Assembly (NCBI GenBank): GCA_964551965.1
Contig: CAZKFB010000001.1
Span: forward strand, 7,333-71,332
Origin: CAG-582 sp964551965
GTDB lineage: Bacteria > Bacillota_I > Bacilli_A > RF39 > UBA660
Length of the DNA: 64,000 nucleotides
Direction: 5' to 3'
The translations under genes were made by a program, and so were the position numbers. Positions 1 to 8,238 of the stretch are shown here, piece by piece. Within the stretch, counting starts at the first letter, position 1, and every line of letters begins with the position of its first letter. The notes beneath the pieces were generated by a model. It was not told where the DNA came from. It made no database searches and saw nothing but the letters and a program-made list of their open reading frames with translations.

Positions 1-472
1 ACTAGATATTGTAACACTATATCAAGGATATCATTCAGATTCAGCAGTAACTCATGCTGTAGGAAAGGTTAATAAAGAAAAAGAACACTTATTAACCCAT
101 ACAGAAAAAAGTTTATATGTTGGATTAAAAGAAATAAAAGATGGTGCTAAACTAGGAAGTGTTGGAGCAAGAATTCAACAATATGCTGAACGACATGGTT
201 TAGGAGTTGTAAGAGAACTTGTTGGACATGGAGTAGGGCACGAGATGCACGAAAACCCGGATGTACCAAACTATGGAGTATATAATACCGGGATTACTTT
301 GAAAGCAGGCATGGTAATAGCTGTAGAACCAATGCTAACTGCTGGAAAAAGGTATGTAGCTATGTTAGATGATGATTGGACAATAGTTACGGAAGATGGC
401 AGACCAGCTGCTCACTTCGAACATACTGTTGCAGTTACAAAAGACGGCTATGAAATACTTACAGGAGAGTGA
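1..472 (+). CDS. map: Methionine aminopeptidase type I, 3' part (5' end outside window)
   Basis: Removes the initiator methionine from nascent proteins. The open frame enters at base 2 and gives 156 residues, so roughly the first 95 residues of a normal ~250-residue enzyme lie upstream. All five metal ligands of the pita-bread fold are visible in order in the fragment: Asp2 and Asp13 (LDIVT...HSD), His76 (GHGVGH), Glu109 (AVEPML) and Glu140 (AHFEHT). It ends 9 bases before infA, the usual position of map in the spc-alpha ribosomal cluster, so it is co-transcribed with the translation genes. Confidence 0.96.
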   Translation, partial: LDIVTLYQGYHSDSAVTHAVGKVNKEKEHLLTHTEKSLYVGLKEIKDGAKLGSVGARIQQYAERHGLGVVRELVGHGVGHEMHENPDVPNYGVYNTGITLKAGMVIAVEPMLTAGKRYVAMLDDDWTIVTEDGRPAAHFEHTVAVTKDGYEILTGE

Positions 473-481
473 GAATTTTAA

Positions 482-733
482 ATGAAAGTGCAAAATAAGA
501 AAAAAAATCAAAGAGAGCAAAAACAAAAAGAACAAAAGATAGAAGTAGAAGGAAAGGTTATCGATGTTACACATGAGATATATCGTGTACAGCTTGATAA
601 CGGAATAACTATAACTGCCCATGTTTCTGGTAAAATACGTATGAATGTGATCCGTATCTTAGCAGGCGATAGGGTTATAGTAGAATTATCACCAACTGAT
701 TTAACACATGGGATAATAAAATATAGAAAATAA
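482..733 (+). CDS. infA: Translation initiation factor IF-1
   Basis: Binds the 30S A site during initiation. The OB-fold core is clear: IEVEGKVIDV, then AHVSGKIRMN, GDRVIVELSP and the ending LTHGIIKYR. At 83 residues it is about 11 longer than the common 72-residue form because of a Lys/Gln-rich N-terminal tail (NKKKNQREQKQKEQK). The start at 482 has a GGAGAG site 12 bases upstream that overlaps the end of map, and no better internal start exists before the conserved core, so the basic tail seems genuine. Sits between map and rpmJ as in other Bacillota. Confidence 0.95.
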   Translation: MKVQNKKKNQREQKQKEQKIEVEGKVIDVTHEIYRVQLDNGITITAHVSGKIRMNVIRILAGDRVIVELSPTDLTHGIIKYRK

Positions 734-744
734 GGAGGGTACTC

Positions 745-858
745 ATGAAAGTAAGAGCATCTGTAAAGAAAATTTGTCCAAAATGTAGAATAATAAGAAG
801 AAAAGGCAAAAATATGGTTATTTGTGAAAATCCAAAACACAAACAAGTTCAAGGTTAG
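745..858 (+). CDS. rpmJ: 50S ribosomal protein L36 (bL36)
   Basis: A 37-residue gene. The product begins MKVRASVKKICPKC and keeps the zinc ligands Cys11, Cys14, Cys27 and His32 (CPKC, then CENPKH), so this is the zinc-bearing form of L36. A strong AAGGAGG site lies a few bases before the ATG at 745, and the stop codon overlaps the ribosome binding site of rpsM. Length and context between infA and rpsM are exactly those expected. Confidence 0.97.
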   Translation: MKVRASVKKICPKCRIIRRKGKNMVICENPKHKQVQG

Positions 859-869
859 GAGGGTATTAT

Positions 870-1244
870 ATGGCACGTATTAAGAATATTGAATTACCAA
901 AAGAAAAAGCTATTTATATTGGCTTAACTGCTATATATGGTATTGGTCAAAGTTCTGCAAAGAAGATTTGTAAGGCTTGTGATATTGATCCTGAAATTAA
1001 GGTTAAAGATATAACTGCTGATCAAGAAAATGCTATCAGAGCAGAAATTGATAACTATTTAGTAGAAGGTGAACTTCGTAGAGAAGTTCAAATGAACATT
1101 AAGAATAAAATGGAAATTGGTTCATACCAAGGAAGTAGACATAAAAAAGGTTTACCAGTTCATGGTCAAAGAACTAATAGAAATGCACGTACTCGTAAGG
1201 GTAAAGGAAAAGTAGTTGCTAACAAAAAGAAAGCTACTAAGTAA
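870..1244 (+). CDS. rpsM: 30S ribosomal protein S13 (uS13)
   Basis: Small-subunit head protein contacting the P-site tRNA. The 124-residue product starts MARIKNIELPKEKAIYIGL and shows the helix-two-turn-helix with YGIGQSSAKKIC, then the conserved SYQGSRHKKGLPVHGQRT block and NARTRKGK basic tail that reaches into the decoding region. An AGGAGGG site formed across the rpmJ stop precedes the ATG. Normal length, normal gene order. Confidence 0.98.
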   Translation: MARIKNIELPKEKAIYIGLTAIYGIGQSSAKKICKACDIDPEIKVKDITADQENAIRAEIDNYLVEGELRREVQMNIKNKMEIGSYQGSRHKKGLPVHGQRTNRNARTRKGKGKVVANKKKATK

Positions 1245-1263
1245 TTAAAGGAGGTTATTAAGA

Positions 1264-1647
1264 ATGGCTTATAATAGAAGAAAAAGAAAAGTTAAAAAGA
1301 ATATTCCTGAAGCTGTAGCTCATATTACATCATCTTATAATAATACACTTGTTACAATTGCTGATAAAGATGGAAACACAATTAGTTGGGCATCAAGCGG
1401 AACTATCGGATACAAAGGATCAAAGAAGAAAACTCCATACGCTGCTGGTGTAGCTGCTGAGAGTGCAGGAAAGGCTGCAATGGATGCAGGAGTTGTTAAA
1501 GTATCTGTTATTGTTAAAGGTTTAGGTGGAGGTAGAGAAACTGCTATTCGTTCACTTCAAACTGTTGGATTAGAAATAACATCTATTACTGATGAAACAC
1601 CAATTCCACATAATGGTTGTAGACCACCAAAACGTCCAAGAAACTAA
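1264..1647 (+). CDS. rpsK: 30S ribosomal protein S11 (uS11)
   Basis: Platform protein of the small subunit. The 127-residue product contains the signature stretches HITSSYNNTLVTIADKDGN, SSGTIGYKGSKKKTPYAA, GLGGGRETAIRSLQ and the C-terminal PIPHNGCRPPKRPRN. A GGAGG ribosome binding site lies at 1249-1253. It is 19 bases after rpsM and 33 before rpoA, in the standard alpha operon order. Confidence 0.98.
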   Translation: MAYNRRKRKVKKNIPEAVAHITSSYNNTLVTIADKDGNTISWASSGTIGYKGSKKKTPYAAGVAAESAGKAAMDAGVVKVSVIVKGLGGGRETAIRSLQTVGLEITSITDETPIPHNGCRPPKRPRN

Positions 1648-1680
1648 TAAATAAAGTAATTAAGGAAAGAGGATTGAAAT

Positions 1681-2619
1681 ATGAATTTTGAAAAACCAGA
1701 ATATAAGATTACTGAATATGTTGAAAGTAAAAACTATGGTAAATTTGAACTAGAACCTTTAGAAAGAGGTTTTGGTACAACTATTGGAAATGCATTAAGA
1801 AGAGTAATGTTATCTAGTATGCCAGGCTCAGCCGTTACTAGTGTTAAAATTGATGGAGTTATGCATGAATTCCAAAAAATTGATGGTGTAAGAGAAGATG
1901 TAATGAATATCATCTTAAATCTTAAATCATTAGTTGTTAAAAATCATTCTACTGAAAAAAAGGTAATGCATTTAACAGCATCTAAAGAAGGTCCAGTTAC
2001 TGCAGGCGACATTGATCATGATGCTGATATTGAAATAGTAAATCCTGATTTAGTTATTTGTAATTTAGTTAAGGACGGAAAAATCAGTATTGAAATGACT
2101 GTTGATAATGGTCGTGGATATGTTGATGCAAAAGAAAATAAGAAAAAAGTTGGAGAATCTGCAGGAGTTATTCCTATAGATTCACTATATTCTCCAGTTG
2201 AAAAGGTTTCATTTGAAGTAGAGAATGCTCGTGTAGGACATAATGAAAACTATGATAAGTTAATTATGGAAGTTTACACTAATGGTTCAATTACTCCAGA
2301 AGAATGTATGGCTTTAGCTAGTAGAATTTTAATCGAACATTTAAATATTGTTGCTGATTTAAATCAAATAGCTGACATAACTGGAATAATAGCTGAAAAG
2401 AAAGTTGATACAATTACTAAGACTTTAGAAACTCCAATCGAAGAAATCGAATTCTCAGTAAGAGCATATAATTGCTTAAAACGTGCTGGAATTCATACAA
2501 TGCAAGATTTAATCGATAAGAGAGAAGTAGAAGTTACTAAGATTAGAAACTTAGGTAAGAAATCACTTAAAGAAGTTATTGATAAAGTTAATGAAATGGG
2601 ATTAAAATTCCGCGATTAA
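1681..2619 (+). CDS. rpoA: DNA-directed RNA polymerase subunit alpha
   Basis: Scaffold subunit of RNA polymerase. The 312-residue product has the N-terminal dimerisation and assembly domain (residues about 1-225, with LERGFGTTIGNALRRVMLSS) and a C-terminal domain from about residue 245 (VRAYNCLKRAGIHTMQDL and RNLGKKSLKEVIDKV) that contacts UP elements and activators. Length is typical of Bacillota. An AAGGAAAGAGG site precedes the ATG. Followed after 25 bases by rplQ. Confidence 0.98.
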   Translation: MNFEKPEYKITEYVESKNYGKFELEPLERGFGTTIGNALRRVMLSSMPGSAVTSVKIDGVMHEFQKIDGVREDVMNIILNLKSLVVKNHSTEKKVMHLTASKEGPVTAGDIDHDADIEIVNPDLVICNLVKDGKISIEMTVDNGRGYVDAKENKKKVGESAGVIPIDSLYSPVEKVSFEVENARVGHNENYDKLIMEVYTNGSITPEECMALASRILIEHLNIVADLNQIADITGIIAEKKVDTITKTLETPIEEIEFSVRAYNCLKRAGIHTMQDLIDKREVEVTKIRNLGKKSLKEVIDKVNEMGLKFRD

Positions 2620-2644
2620 AAAATAAAACAAGGAGGTAACACTA

Positions 2645-2986
2645 ATGTATAGAAAATTAGGAAGGGAATCTAGAATTAGAAGAAGTATATTAGCTGGTAT
2701 TACTAAAGATGTCATTATGAATGAAGGTGTTGTTACTACTGAAGCTAGAGCTAAAGAAGTAAGAAAGTTCGTTGATAAAATGATTACTTATGGTAAAGAT
2801 GGATCTTTAGTTGCAAGAAGAAAAGCCTTAGCTTTCTTACACAATGATAAACGTGTTGTTGATAAAGTATTTAATGAATTAGCTCCACGTTATAAAGAAA
2901 GAAATGGCGGATATACAAGAATCATTAAACTAAAAGAAAGAGTTGGAGACGATGCTCTAACTGTAAGACTTGAATTAGTTGACTAA
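2645..2986 (+). CDS. rplQ: 50S ribosomal protein L17 (bL17)
   Basis: Large-subunit protein near the exit tunnel. The 113-residue product begins MYRKLGRESRIRRSILAG and has TTEARAKEVRKFVDKMITYGK, typical of bL17, and ends ALTVRLELVD. The ribosome binding site AAGGAGG lies 8 bases upstream. It is the last gene of the ribosomal cluster: the 5' arm of the terminator hairpin is inside its last codons. Confidence 0.98.
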   Translation: MYRKLGRESRIRRSILAGITKDVIMNEGVVTTEARAKEVRKFVDKMITYGKDGSLVARRKALAFLHNDKRVVDKVFNELAPRYKERNGGYTRIIKLKERVGDDALTVRLELVD

Positions 2987-3000
2987 TCAAGTCTTTTTTC
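2965..3000 (+). terminator. Rho-independent terminator of the ribosomal cluster
   Basis: A 9-bp perfect stem (AAGACTTGA at 2965-2973 with TCAAGTCTT at 2987-2995), 13-base loop, followed by a T run. The left arm lies within the rplQ coding end. Confidence 0.9.
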
Positions 3001-3042
3001 TTGTATTAAATTGTTTTATAATTATATTTGAGAGTGGTATTA

Positions 3043-3297
3043 ATGAAATTTAGAAAGAGTAAAGCAGGTATTTATATACTAATTGTAAATATTTTATATA
3101 TACTAATGACTTTGACTAATGATACTGAATTATTAGTTAAATTAATAACTACGATAATATCGGGCTTCATTGCTGTTACATTAAATGGTTATATGATTAA
3201 GATGACAAAAAGAAAAAAGACAAATGTAATATGCTTTATCTTGAATATAATAATTTTAAATATATTATTAATGTATCCGATATATAATCCTATCTAA
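3043..3297 (+). CDS. Small three-helix membrane protein, unknown function
   Basis: An 84-residue protein that I do not recognise. It has a basic N-terminus (MKFRKSKAG) and three hydrophobic stretches, near residues 9-25, 33-52 and 63-82, separated by the basic segment KMTKRKKTN, so an inner-membrane protein with three helices is likely. The start is set at the ATG at 3043, which has GAGAGTGG 5 bases upstream; a TTG 15 bases earlier is in frame but has no site. A TATAAT at 3017-3022 could be its promoter. Stands alone between the ribosomal terminator and a convergent small gene whose last 8 bases overlap it. Confidence 0.6.
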   Translation: MKFRKSKAGIYILIVNILYILMTLTNDTELLVKLITTIISGFIAVTLNGYMIKMTKRKKTNVICFILNIIILNILLMYPIYNPI

Positions 3298-3520
3298 AGA
3301 AAGTTAAAGAGTTATTTTTCGTTTGTGGAATGCTCTTTTTTATATTATTTTGGTTATTATTAATTGAAGGCATATTTAACTTAGGTAGATTACTATTGGA
3401 CATTTTACTTCTAATTGATCTAATAGTAGGAGTAATATCACGGACTAGGGGAAGTGCACGATTAGCAATATTTAAAATTCTTAAACTACTAGATAAAAAA
3501 TTGGAAAAGTTAGAAAACAC
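3290..3520 (-). CDS. Small YqfQ/VrrA-like protein (tentative)
   Basis: A 76-residue protein starting at a GTG with AGGTGA 5 bases upstream, the same spacing and site used by many genes here. It begins MFSNFSNFLSSSLRILNIANR, then ALPLVRDITPTIRSIRSKM and an Asn-rich, poorly structured tail. The central part recalls the short YqfQ/VrrA-type proteins of Bacilli in general pattern (a helix with Asn/Ala, Pro-Leu-Val, then Pro and Ile), but this is weak evidence. An open frame on the opposite strand covers the same bases; the minus frame is preferred because of its ribosome binding site, a TATAAT upstream on the minus strand and codon use like its neighbours, whereas the plus frame needs CGG and AGG. 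Confidence 0.45.
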   Translation of the reverse strand: MFSNFSNFLSSSLRILNIANRALPLVRDITPTIRSIRSKMSNSNLPKLNMPSINNNQNNIKKSIPQTKNNSLTFFR

Positions 3521-3581
3521 ATGTATCACCTAATAAATTATATGATTAATTAATAAAAATGTTTAATATTGTTTTTTTTTA

Positions 3582-3590
3582 TGCTATAAT
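3582..3590 (+). promoter_or_regulatory. Extended -10 promoter (TGCTATAAT)
   Basis: TGC followed by TATAAT at 3585-3590, about 40 bases before the GspF-like gene. The -35 region is only T-rich, so the extended -10 would carry most of the recognition. Confidence 0.6.
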
Positions 3591-3629
3591 TGAATCATAG
3601 TGAGATACTAGAAAGTAGGTGTCTGAAGA

Positions 3630-5198
3630 ATGGGGTTAGCAAAAGAATCAGGACATAAGCAAGATAATTTCTTCTTATTCTTTCCTATGTATGTATGTTT
3701 AGGAGTATATTACATTTTAAGAACTTTAGTTTCTCCATTATTAATTGTTTGGAATTCTTTATCAGATTCATTATATAGTGGAATTACTAAAAGAAATAAT
3801 GCTGATGATGGTAGAATCTTCATGACTGAGCAAGAGAGATTAGATTATATTAAAGCTCAGGAATCAAAGAATCCGGAAGAAGCTAAGAAAGAAATACATG
3901 TAAATCCTAAATTAATAGAAGAAAGAGAAAACTTAATTAATGCTATTGATTCAGGAACAGAAATAAGAAGTGATAAACCAGTAACATATCGTTATACAGC
4001 TTTAACTCCAGAAGGAAAGCAAGTTACTAATTCATTCTATGCTTTTTCTAAAGTTGAAGTTTATACATTCTTAGAGAATGAAGGATATAAAGTATTTAAA
4101 ATAGAGACTTCTCCAATGATTGAAAGATTATATGGACCAAGTAAGTTTAATACAGGAAGAATTAGTACTAAGAATATAGTTTTCTGGTTACAACAATTAT
4201 CTACATATTTAAAGAGTGGAATACCATTAACTGATGCAATGCGTATTTTAAGTAAACAAATGGGTAGAAACAAGAATATTAAAAGAGTTTTTGATGCTGT
4301 TGTATATAATTTAACATTAGGTGAAAGTTTCTCAAGTGCTTTGGAAAAACAAGGAGAAGCATTCCCAGCATTATTAATTAATATGGTTAAGTCAGCAGAA
4401 GCTACCGGAGATCTTGAAGGAACACTTGATGAGATGGCTGATTATTATAAGGCAACAGAGACAACTAGAAAAGAAATGATCAGTGCTTTAACTTATCCTT
4501 GTCTAGTAATGTTCTTCTCAATATGTGTTATTACATTTATTCTTGTATATTTGATACCTCAATTTGTTGGAATATATGAGACTGCCGGAGTTACTTTAAA
4601 TCCAATTACAGCCGGTATTATTGTAGCAAGTAATTATTTAAAAGCTAATTTATTCTATATTATATTAGTAGTTGCAATGATTATTGTCGTACTTTATGTT
4701 TTATATACGAATATTAAAGCATTTAGATATTTTGCACAAACAGTATTAATGAAAATTCCAGTAATTGGAAAAGTAATTATCTATAAAGAAATGATGATAT
4801 TTACAAAAACATTCTCAAGTTTACTTAAGAATAATGTATTTATTACTGAATCTATGGATATTTTAAGAAAAGTTACTAATAATGAAATTTATAGAGAGAT
4901 AATGATTAATACTATAAATGCTATTGGTCGAGGAGAAAAGATTTCGACATCATTCTATGGCCATTGGGCTATTCCCGAAGTAGCTTATTATATGATGGTT
5001 ACTGGTGAATCTACCGGTGAACTTGCTGAAATGATGGGAAAAGTAGCAGATTATTATCAAGAACAACATAAGATGATTGTCGATTCAATGAAGACATTAA
5101 TTGAACCTATCTTAATTATTTTCCTAGCAGTTGTTGTTGGTGGAATTATAATTGCTGTAATTGTTCCAATGTTCAGTCTATATCAAAACTTAATGTAA
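3630..5198 (+). CDS. GspF/PilC-type inner-membrane platform protein
   Basis: Platform protein of type IV pilus or type II secretion machines, which couples the cytoplasmic ATPase to pilin assembly. 522 residues. Residues 113-160 are the short N-terminal module (YRYTALTPEGKQV...FLENEGYKVFKI); two T2SSF helical repeats follow at about 185-310 and 385-515, with WLQQLSTYLKSGIPLTDAM and FTKTFSSLLKNNVFITESM as equivalent positions and AEATGDLEG / TGESTGELAE as repeated turns. Three C-terminal membrane helices are seen. Unusual is an extra ~100-residue N-terminal segment with one more membrane helix (residues about 13-40). A prepilin peptidase follows after 19 bases. No assembly ATPase or recognisable pilin lies next to it. 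Confidence 0.88.
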   Translation: MGLAKESGHKQDNFFLFFPMYVCLGVYYILRTLVSPLLIVWNSLSDSLYSGITKRNNADDGRIFMTEQERLDYIKAQESKNPEEAKKEIHVNPKLIEERENLINAIDSGTEIRSDKPVTYRYTALTPEGKQVTNSFYAFSKVEVYTFLENEGYKVFKIETSPMIERLYGPSKFNTGRISTKNIVFWLQQLSTYLKSGIPLTDAMRILSKQMGRNKNIKRVFDAVVYNLTLGESFSSALEKQGEAFPALLINMVKSAEATGDLEGTLDEMADYYKATETTRKEMISALTYPCLVMFFSICVITFILVYLIPQFVGIYETAGVTLNPITAGIIVASNYLKANLFYIILVVAMIIVVLYVLYTNIKAFRYFAQTVLMKIPVIGKVIIYKEMMIFTKTFSSLLKNNVFITESMDILRKVTNNEIYREIMINTINAIGRGEKISTSFYGHWAIPEVAYYMMVTGESTGELAEMMGKVADYYQEQHKMIVDSMKTLIEPILIIFLAVVVGGIIIAVIVPMFSLYQNLM

Positions 5199-5217
5199 TT
5201 TCTACAAGGAGGGTATT

Positions 5218-5982
5218 ATGGATGTGATTGTGGTTTATCTGTTTATAGCAGGATTATTCTTTGGTTCATTTTTCAATTGTATTGCAAATAGACTAAGTAA
5301 AAATGAATCGATAATTCGACCAGGATCACATTGCGAAAATTGTAAACATGAATTAGCCTGGTATGAATTAATACCAGTTTTTTCATACATTTTTTTAAGA
5401 GGTAGATGTAAGAAATGTCATACTAAATTGAGTGTATGGTATCCATTAACAGAAATTATAACGGGATTATTGTTTGCTATTTCTTATATTCGATTTGGTT
5501 TTACTATTGAAACTCTTATATCAATTACTATTGTTTCTATTTTAATTATTACATTTATAAGTGATATTAGTTATTATATTATACTAGATGAAGTAGTATT
5601 TATTGGGCTCTTGATAATGGTTGTATTGATGTATTTTAACTCAGGCGTTACGGGACTTATAAAGAGTATTATTGGTTGCTTATTTATTGGTGGTGTAATG
5701 ACGTTCATTAAGTTAATAGGGGATAAAGCATTTAAAACAGAATCATTGGGATGGGGAGATATTAAACTAAGTTTAATAGCAGGATTTATTCTAGGTATTA
5801 GATTAGGTGCTGTATATATCTTTTTAGGTTCTCTTATAGCTTTACCGTTTGGAATTATTTTATCTTTTAAAAGTAAATCAAAGATTATACCTTTCGGACC
5901 TTTTTTATCGATAAGTTTAATTATTATATATTGGTTTAGCCCAGTATTTTATTCAATTTTAAATATTTTGTTAGGAGTATAA
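5218..5982 (+). CDS. Prepilin peptidase (A24 family)
   Basis: Cleaves, and usually N-methylates, type IV prepilin-like leader peptides at the membrane. 254 residues. The N-terminal part has FGSFFNCIANRL, then two zinc-type pairs CENC (about residue 40) and CKKC (about 63), typical of bifunctional PilD. The two aspartates of the aspartic protease are in ITFISDISYY and in the GWGDIKL motif. Seven to eight hydrophobic helices fill the rest. A GGAGGG site precedes the ATG by 5 bases. It partners the GspF-like protein upstream; the substrate is not obvious in this window. Confidence 0.93.
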   Translation: MDVIVVYLFIAGLFFGSFFNCIANRLSKNESIIRPGSHCENCKHELAWYELIPVFSYIFLRGRCKKCHTKLSVWYPLTEIITGLLFAISYIRFGFTIETLISITIVSILIITFISDISYYIILDEVVFIGLLIMVVLMYFNSGVTGLIKSIIGCLFIGGVMTFIKLIGDKAFKTESLGWGDIKLSLIAGFILGIRLGAVYIFLGSLIALPFGIILSFKSKSKIIPFGPFLSISLIIIYWFSPVFYSILNILLGV

Positions 5983-5984
5983 AT

Positions 5985-7520
5985 ATGAAGAAGTTAATTA
6001 TAACATTGTTATTATCCTTATTCTTTGTTGGTAATGTTGATGCCTTAACGACAATTAATAAGATGGATATTAATGTTAAAATCGATGAAAATGGTATTGC
6101 AACAGTAAGTGAAGTATGGTCAATGCCAAAGCAGAATTCTACAGAGATAAAAAAAACATTTTATAATACAGCTAATTCTAAAATAACAGATTTAGTATTA
6201 ACTGATTCCAATAGTCATCAATATATAAATTCGAATAATATTAAAAATAAAATATATAATTATAAACTTAGTAGTAGAGGTAAGAGTAATTACTTATATA
6301 TTAATACGGATGGCAGTGAGAAAGTTATTACATTAAACTATAAAATAACAGGAATGATTAAATCTTATAATGATCTAGATGGTATTAATTGGTATTTTTT
6401 AAATACATCTAATGATATGGATGTTAAATCTCTTAATGTTACTATTGAAGATGTTTATCCATACACGGAAGGCAATGTTGGTTTATACGGAATAGGTAAT
6501 AATCTTGATTGTTCAATAAAAGAAGGGAAAATTATTTTAAGAGCCGAATATTTAAGTAATCATAGTAAAGTATTACTATTAACTACATTCACTGATAAGA
6601 AATATAATAATACGATTAAAATAAATAGCAATTATATAGATTATTATAAAAAGAATAAACCTTCAATAATAAATGATATTAGAAATTTTTTAGCTAGTGA
6701 AACTGTATTAATTATTATTATTGTATTCACTTTAATAGTTATCTTTGTAATATTAAGAGTGAGTTTAGGTAAAAAGAATAATATCTTTGATTCTCTAACT
6801 ATTAAGAGTAAGACTAATTTAGTTCATTCGACAAAGGATGCTGAATATTATGAACTGCTTCCTTGTGATGGAGATTTCTATCATCTAGAGTTCTTAGCAG
6901 CATTCTTCAATATAACTAAGAGTAGATCTAATATAATTGCGGCAACTATTCTAAGATGGATTATAAATGGACTTGCCGAAATGGATAGTCAAGACAAAGT
7001 AATAATCTTAAAAGAGAATTTAAAGTTTACTAATCCTTTAGATGAAAAACTATATGAGATTTTAATTGAATCATGCGGATCCAATAAGATCAAGAAAAAT
7101 ACTCTTAATAAATATATTGAAAATAATCAAGAGAAGTTAGATGAATGGTATATGAGTATTTATGAATATGCTATAAATAAAGAATATAATTTAGGTAATA
7201 TTAAAAAAGGCAAGAAAACATTAATAGTAACCGACGAAGTTGTTGAATCAGCAAATAAATTAATGGGATTAAAGAAATATCTTCTTAACTTTAATCAAGT
7301 ACCAAGATCAAGTGAATTAACTCCAAAATTATATGAAGATTTACTTATTGTAGCATGTCTTTTAGGATTATCAAATTCTCTTTCTAAAGAGATATTAAGA
7401 AAGAATAAGGACAATAGACTAGCTTTAGTATTAGAAGAATTTACGAATGTTAGAGATATCTTACTTCCGACATATACTATAAAGACTAGTAAAGTTAATT
7501 TTATTGAATCGATAAAATAA
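5985..7520 (+). CDS. DUF2207-like membrane protein
   Basis: A 511-residue protein with a signal peptide (residues 1-20, ending NVDA), an extracytoplasmic beta-rich part (about 21-235) that opens with INKMDINVKIDENGIATVSEVW, a membrane helix (about 238-260) and a ~250-residue cytoplasmic part. This is the architecture of DUF2207 (YciQ-like) predicted membrane proteins: the opening strand pattern with repeated acidic/hydrophobic alternation and the post-helix ELLPCDGDFYHLEFLAAFF region fit. The function of the family is unknown. It starts 2 bases after the peptidase and is therefore in the same operon; whether it takes part in pilus assembly is open. Confidence 0.65.
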   Translation: MKKLIITLLLSLFFVGNVDALTTINKMDINVKIDENGIATVSEVWSMPKQNSTEIKKTFYNTANSKITDLVLTDSNSHQYINSNNIKNKIYNYKLSSRGKSNYLYINTDGSEKVITLNYKITGMIKSYNDLDGINWYFLNTSNDMDVKSLNVTIEDVYPYTEGNVGLYGIGNNLDCSIKEGKIILRAEYLSNHSKVLLLTTFTDKKYNNTIKINSNYIDYYKKNKPSIINDIRNFLASETVLIIIIVFTLIVIFVILRVSLGKKNNIFDSLTIKSKTNLVHSTKDAEYYELLPCDGDFYHLEFLAAFFNITKSRSNIIAATILRWIINGLAEMDSQDKVIILKENLKFTNPLDEKLYEILIESCGSNKIKKNTLNKYIENNQEKLDEWYMSIYEYAINKEYNLGNIKKGKKTLIVTDEVVESANKLMGLKKYLLNFNQVPRSSELTPKLYEDLLIVACLLGLSNSLSKEILRKNKDNRLALVLEEFTNVRDILLPTYTIKTSKVNFIESIK

Positions 7521-7567
7521 ATTTTAAGATTAACATGTAAAGTCATTAAAACTTATGTCGAATAGTG

Positions 7568-7595
7568 TTGAGAATAACATACTTTATGGTAAAAT
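7568..7595 (+). promoter_or_regulatory. Promoter of the TasA-like/SipW locus
   Basis: TTGAGA at 7568-7573, 16-base spacer, TAAAAT at 7590-7595 with a preceding TGG (extended -10). The start codon of the first gene is 42 bases downstream with a GAAGGAAG site. Confidence 0.55.
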
Positions 7596-7636
7596 CTAAA
7601 GTAGAAATAATAACATAGAAAGAAGGAAGTAAGAAA

Positions 7637-8218
7637 ATGAAAGGAAAAACAAAAAAGAGCATTTTAGTTCTAGTAGTACTACTATCAATAGGATTTGCAG
7701 CTGTAACTACTACATTAACAATTAACGGAACACTTCGTTTAGGAGCAAATCAGGATAATTTCAAAGATAATTTGATTTTTACAAAAGCTGAATTGACATA
7801 TTCTGAAGATGTTTCAACAGAAGTAGAAGAAGGAGAAAATGCAACAATTTCTGTAGATGGAAAGTCAATATCATTTACTACAAGAACACTAAAGAATATT
7901 GGAAGTGTAGCAACACTAACATATGATATAACTAATAATTCTCAATATACTGCAGAATTTACGGGAATTACTTGTACAGTTACAAATAGTGATGGAGTTG
8001 ATGTAACAGATGCAGTAAAAGGAAATACTGATTATATTACATTAGATGCTAAAGATTTCACTAATGAAAGTGGAAATATAAAAATCAAACCTACTGAAAA
8101 AGTTGAAGGTCATACCTTAAAAGTTGGTATGAGAAAATCATTTGTAGGTGATGAAACTAATAATCAAACACAATATACAATAAATTGTACTATTAATGCT
8201 TCAGGTTTATCTGATTAA
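7637..8218 (+). CDS. TasA/camelysin-like exported protein with SipW-type signal
   Basis: Probable exported, secreted-fibre type protein. 193 residues. Basic N-terminus (MKGKTKKS), hydrophobic core SILVLVVLLSIGFAAV, then TTTLTINGTLRLG, the pattern of the long leader peptides cleaved by SipW. The mature part is a small all-beta domain with few Lys-rich turns, ends ...NCTINASGLSD and has two cysteines that may pair (ITCTV and INCTI). The same leader-plus-start pattern recurs at the N-terminus of the 663-residue protein at 10573. A SipW-like peptidase gene follows after 20 bases, which supports the call. Similarity to TasA is by architecture, not by a recognised full-length match. Confidence 0.65.
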   Translation: MKGKTKKSILVLVVLLSIGFAAVTTTLTINGTLRLGANQDNFKDNLIFTKAELTYSEDVSTEVEEGENATISVDGKSISFTTRTLKNIGSVATLTYDITNNSQYTAEFTGITCTVTNSDGVDVTDAVKGNTDYITLDAKDFTNESGNIKIKPTEKVEGHTLKVGMRKSFVGDETNNQTQYTINCTINASGLSD

Positions 8219-8238
8219 TAATAAGAGTGGTGAGAAAT

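Noticed and set aside
3028..3042. TTG start for the small membrane protein
   Set aside because: The ATG at 3043 has the site GAGAGTGG at proper distance; the TTG has none.
3330..3533. 67-codon plus-strand frame, hydrophobic product
   Set aside because: Leu/Ile-rich shadow of the minus-strand gene at 3290; needs CGG and AGG codons and has only a weak site, while the minus frame has AGGTGA at the right distance.
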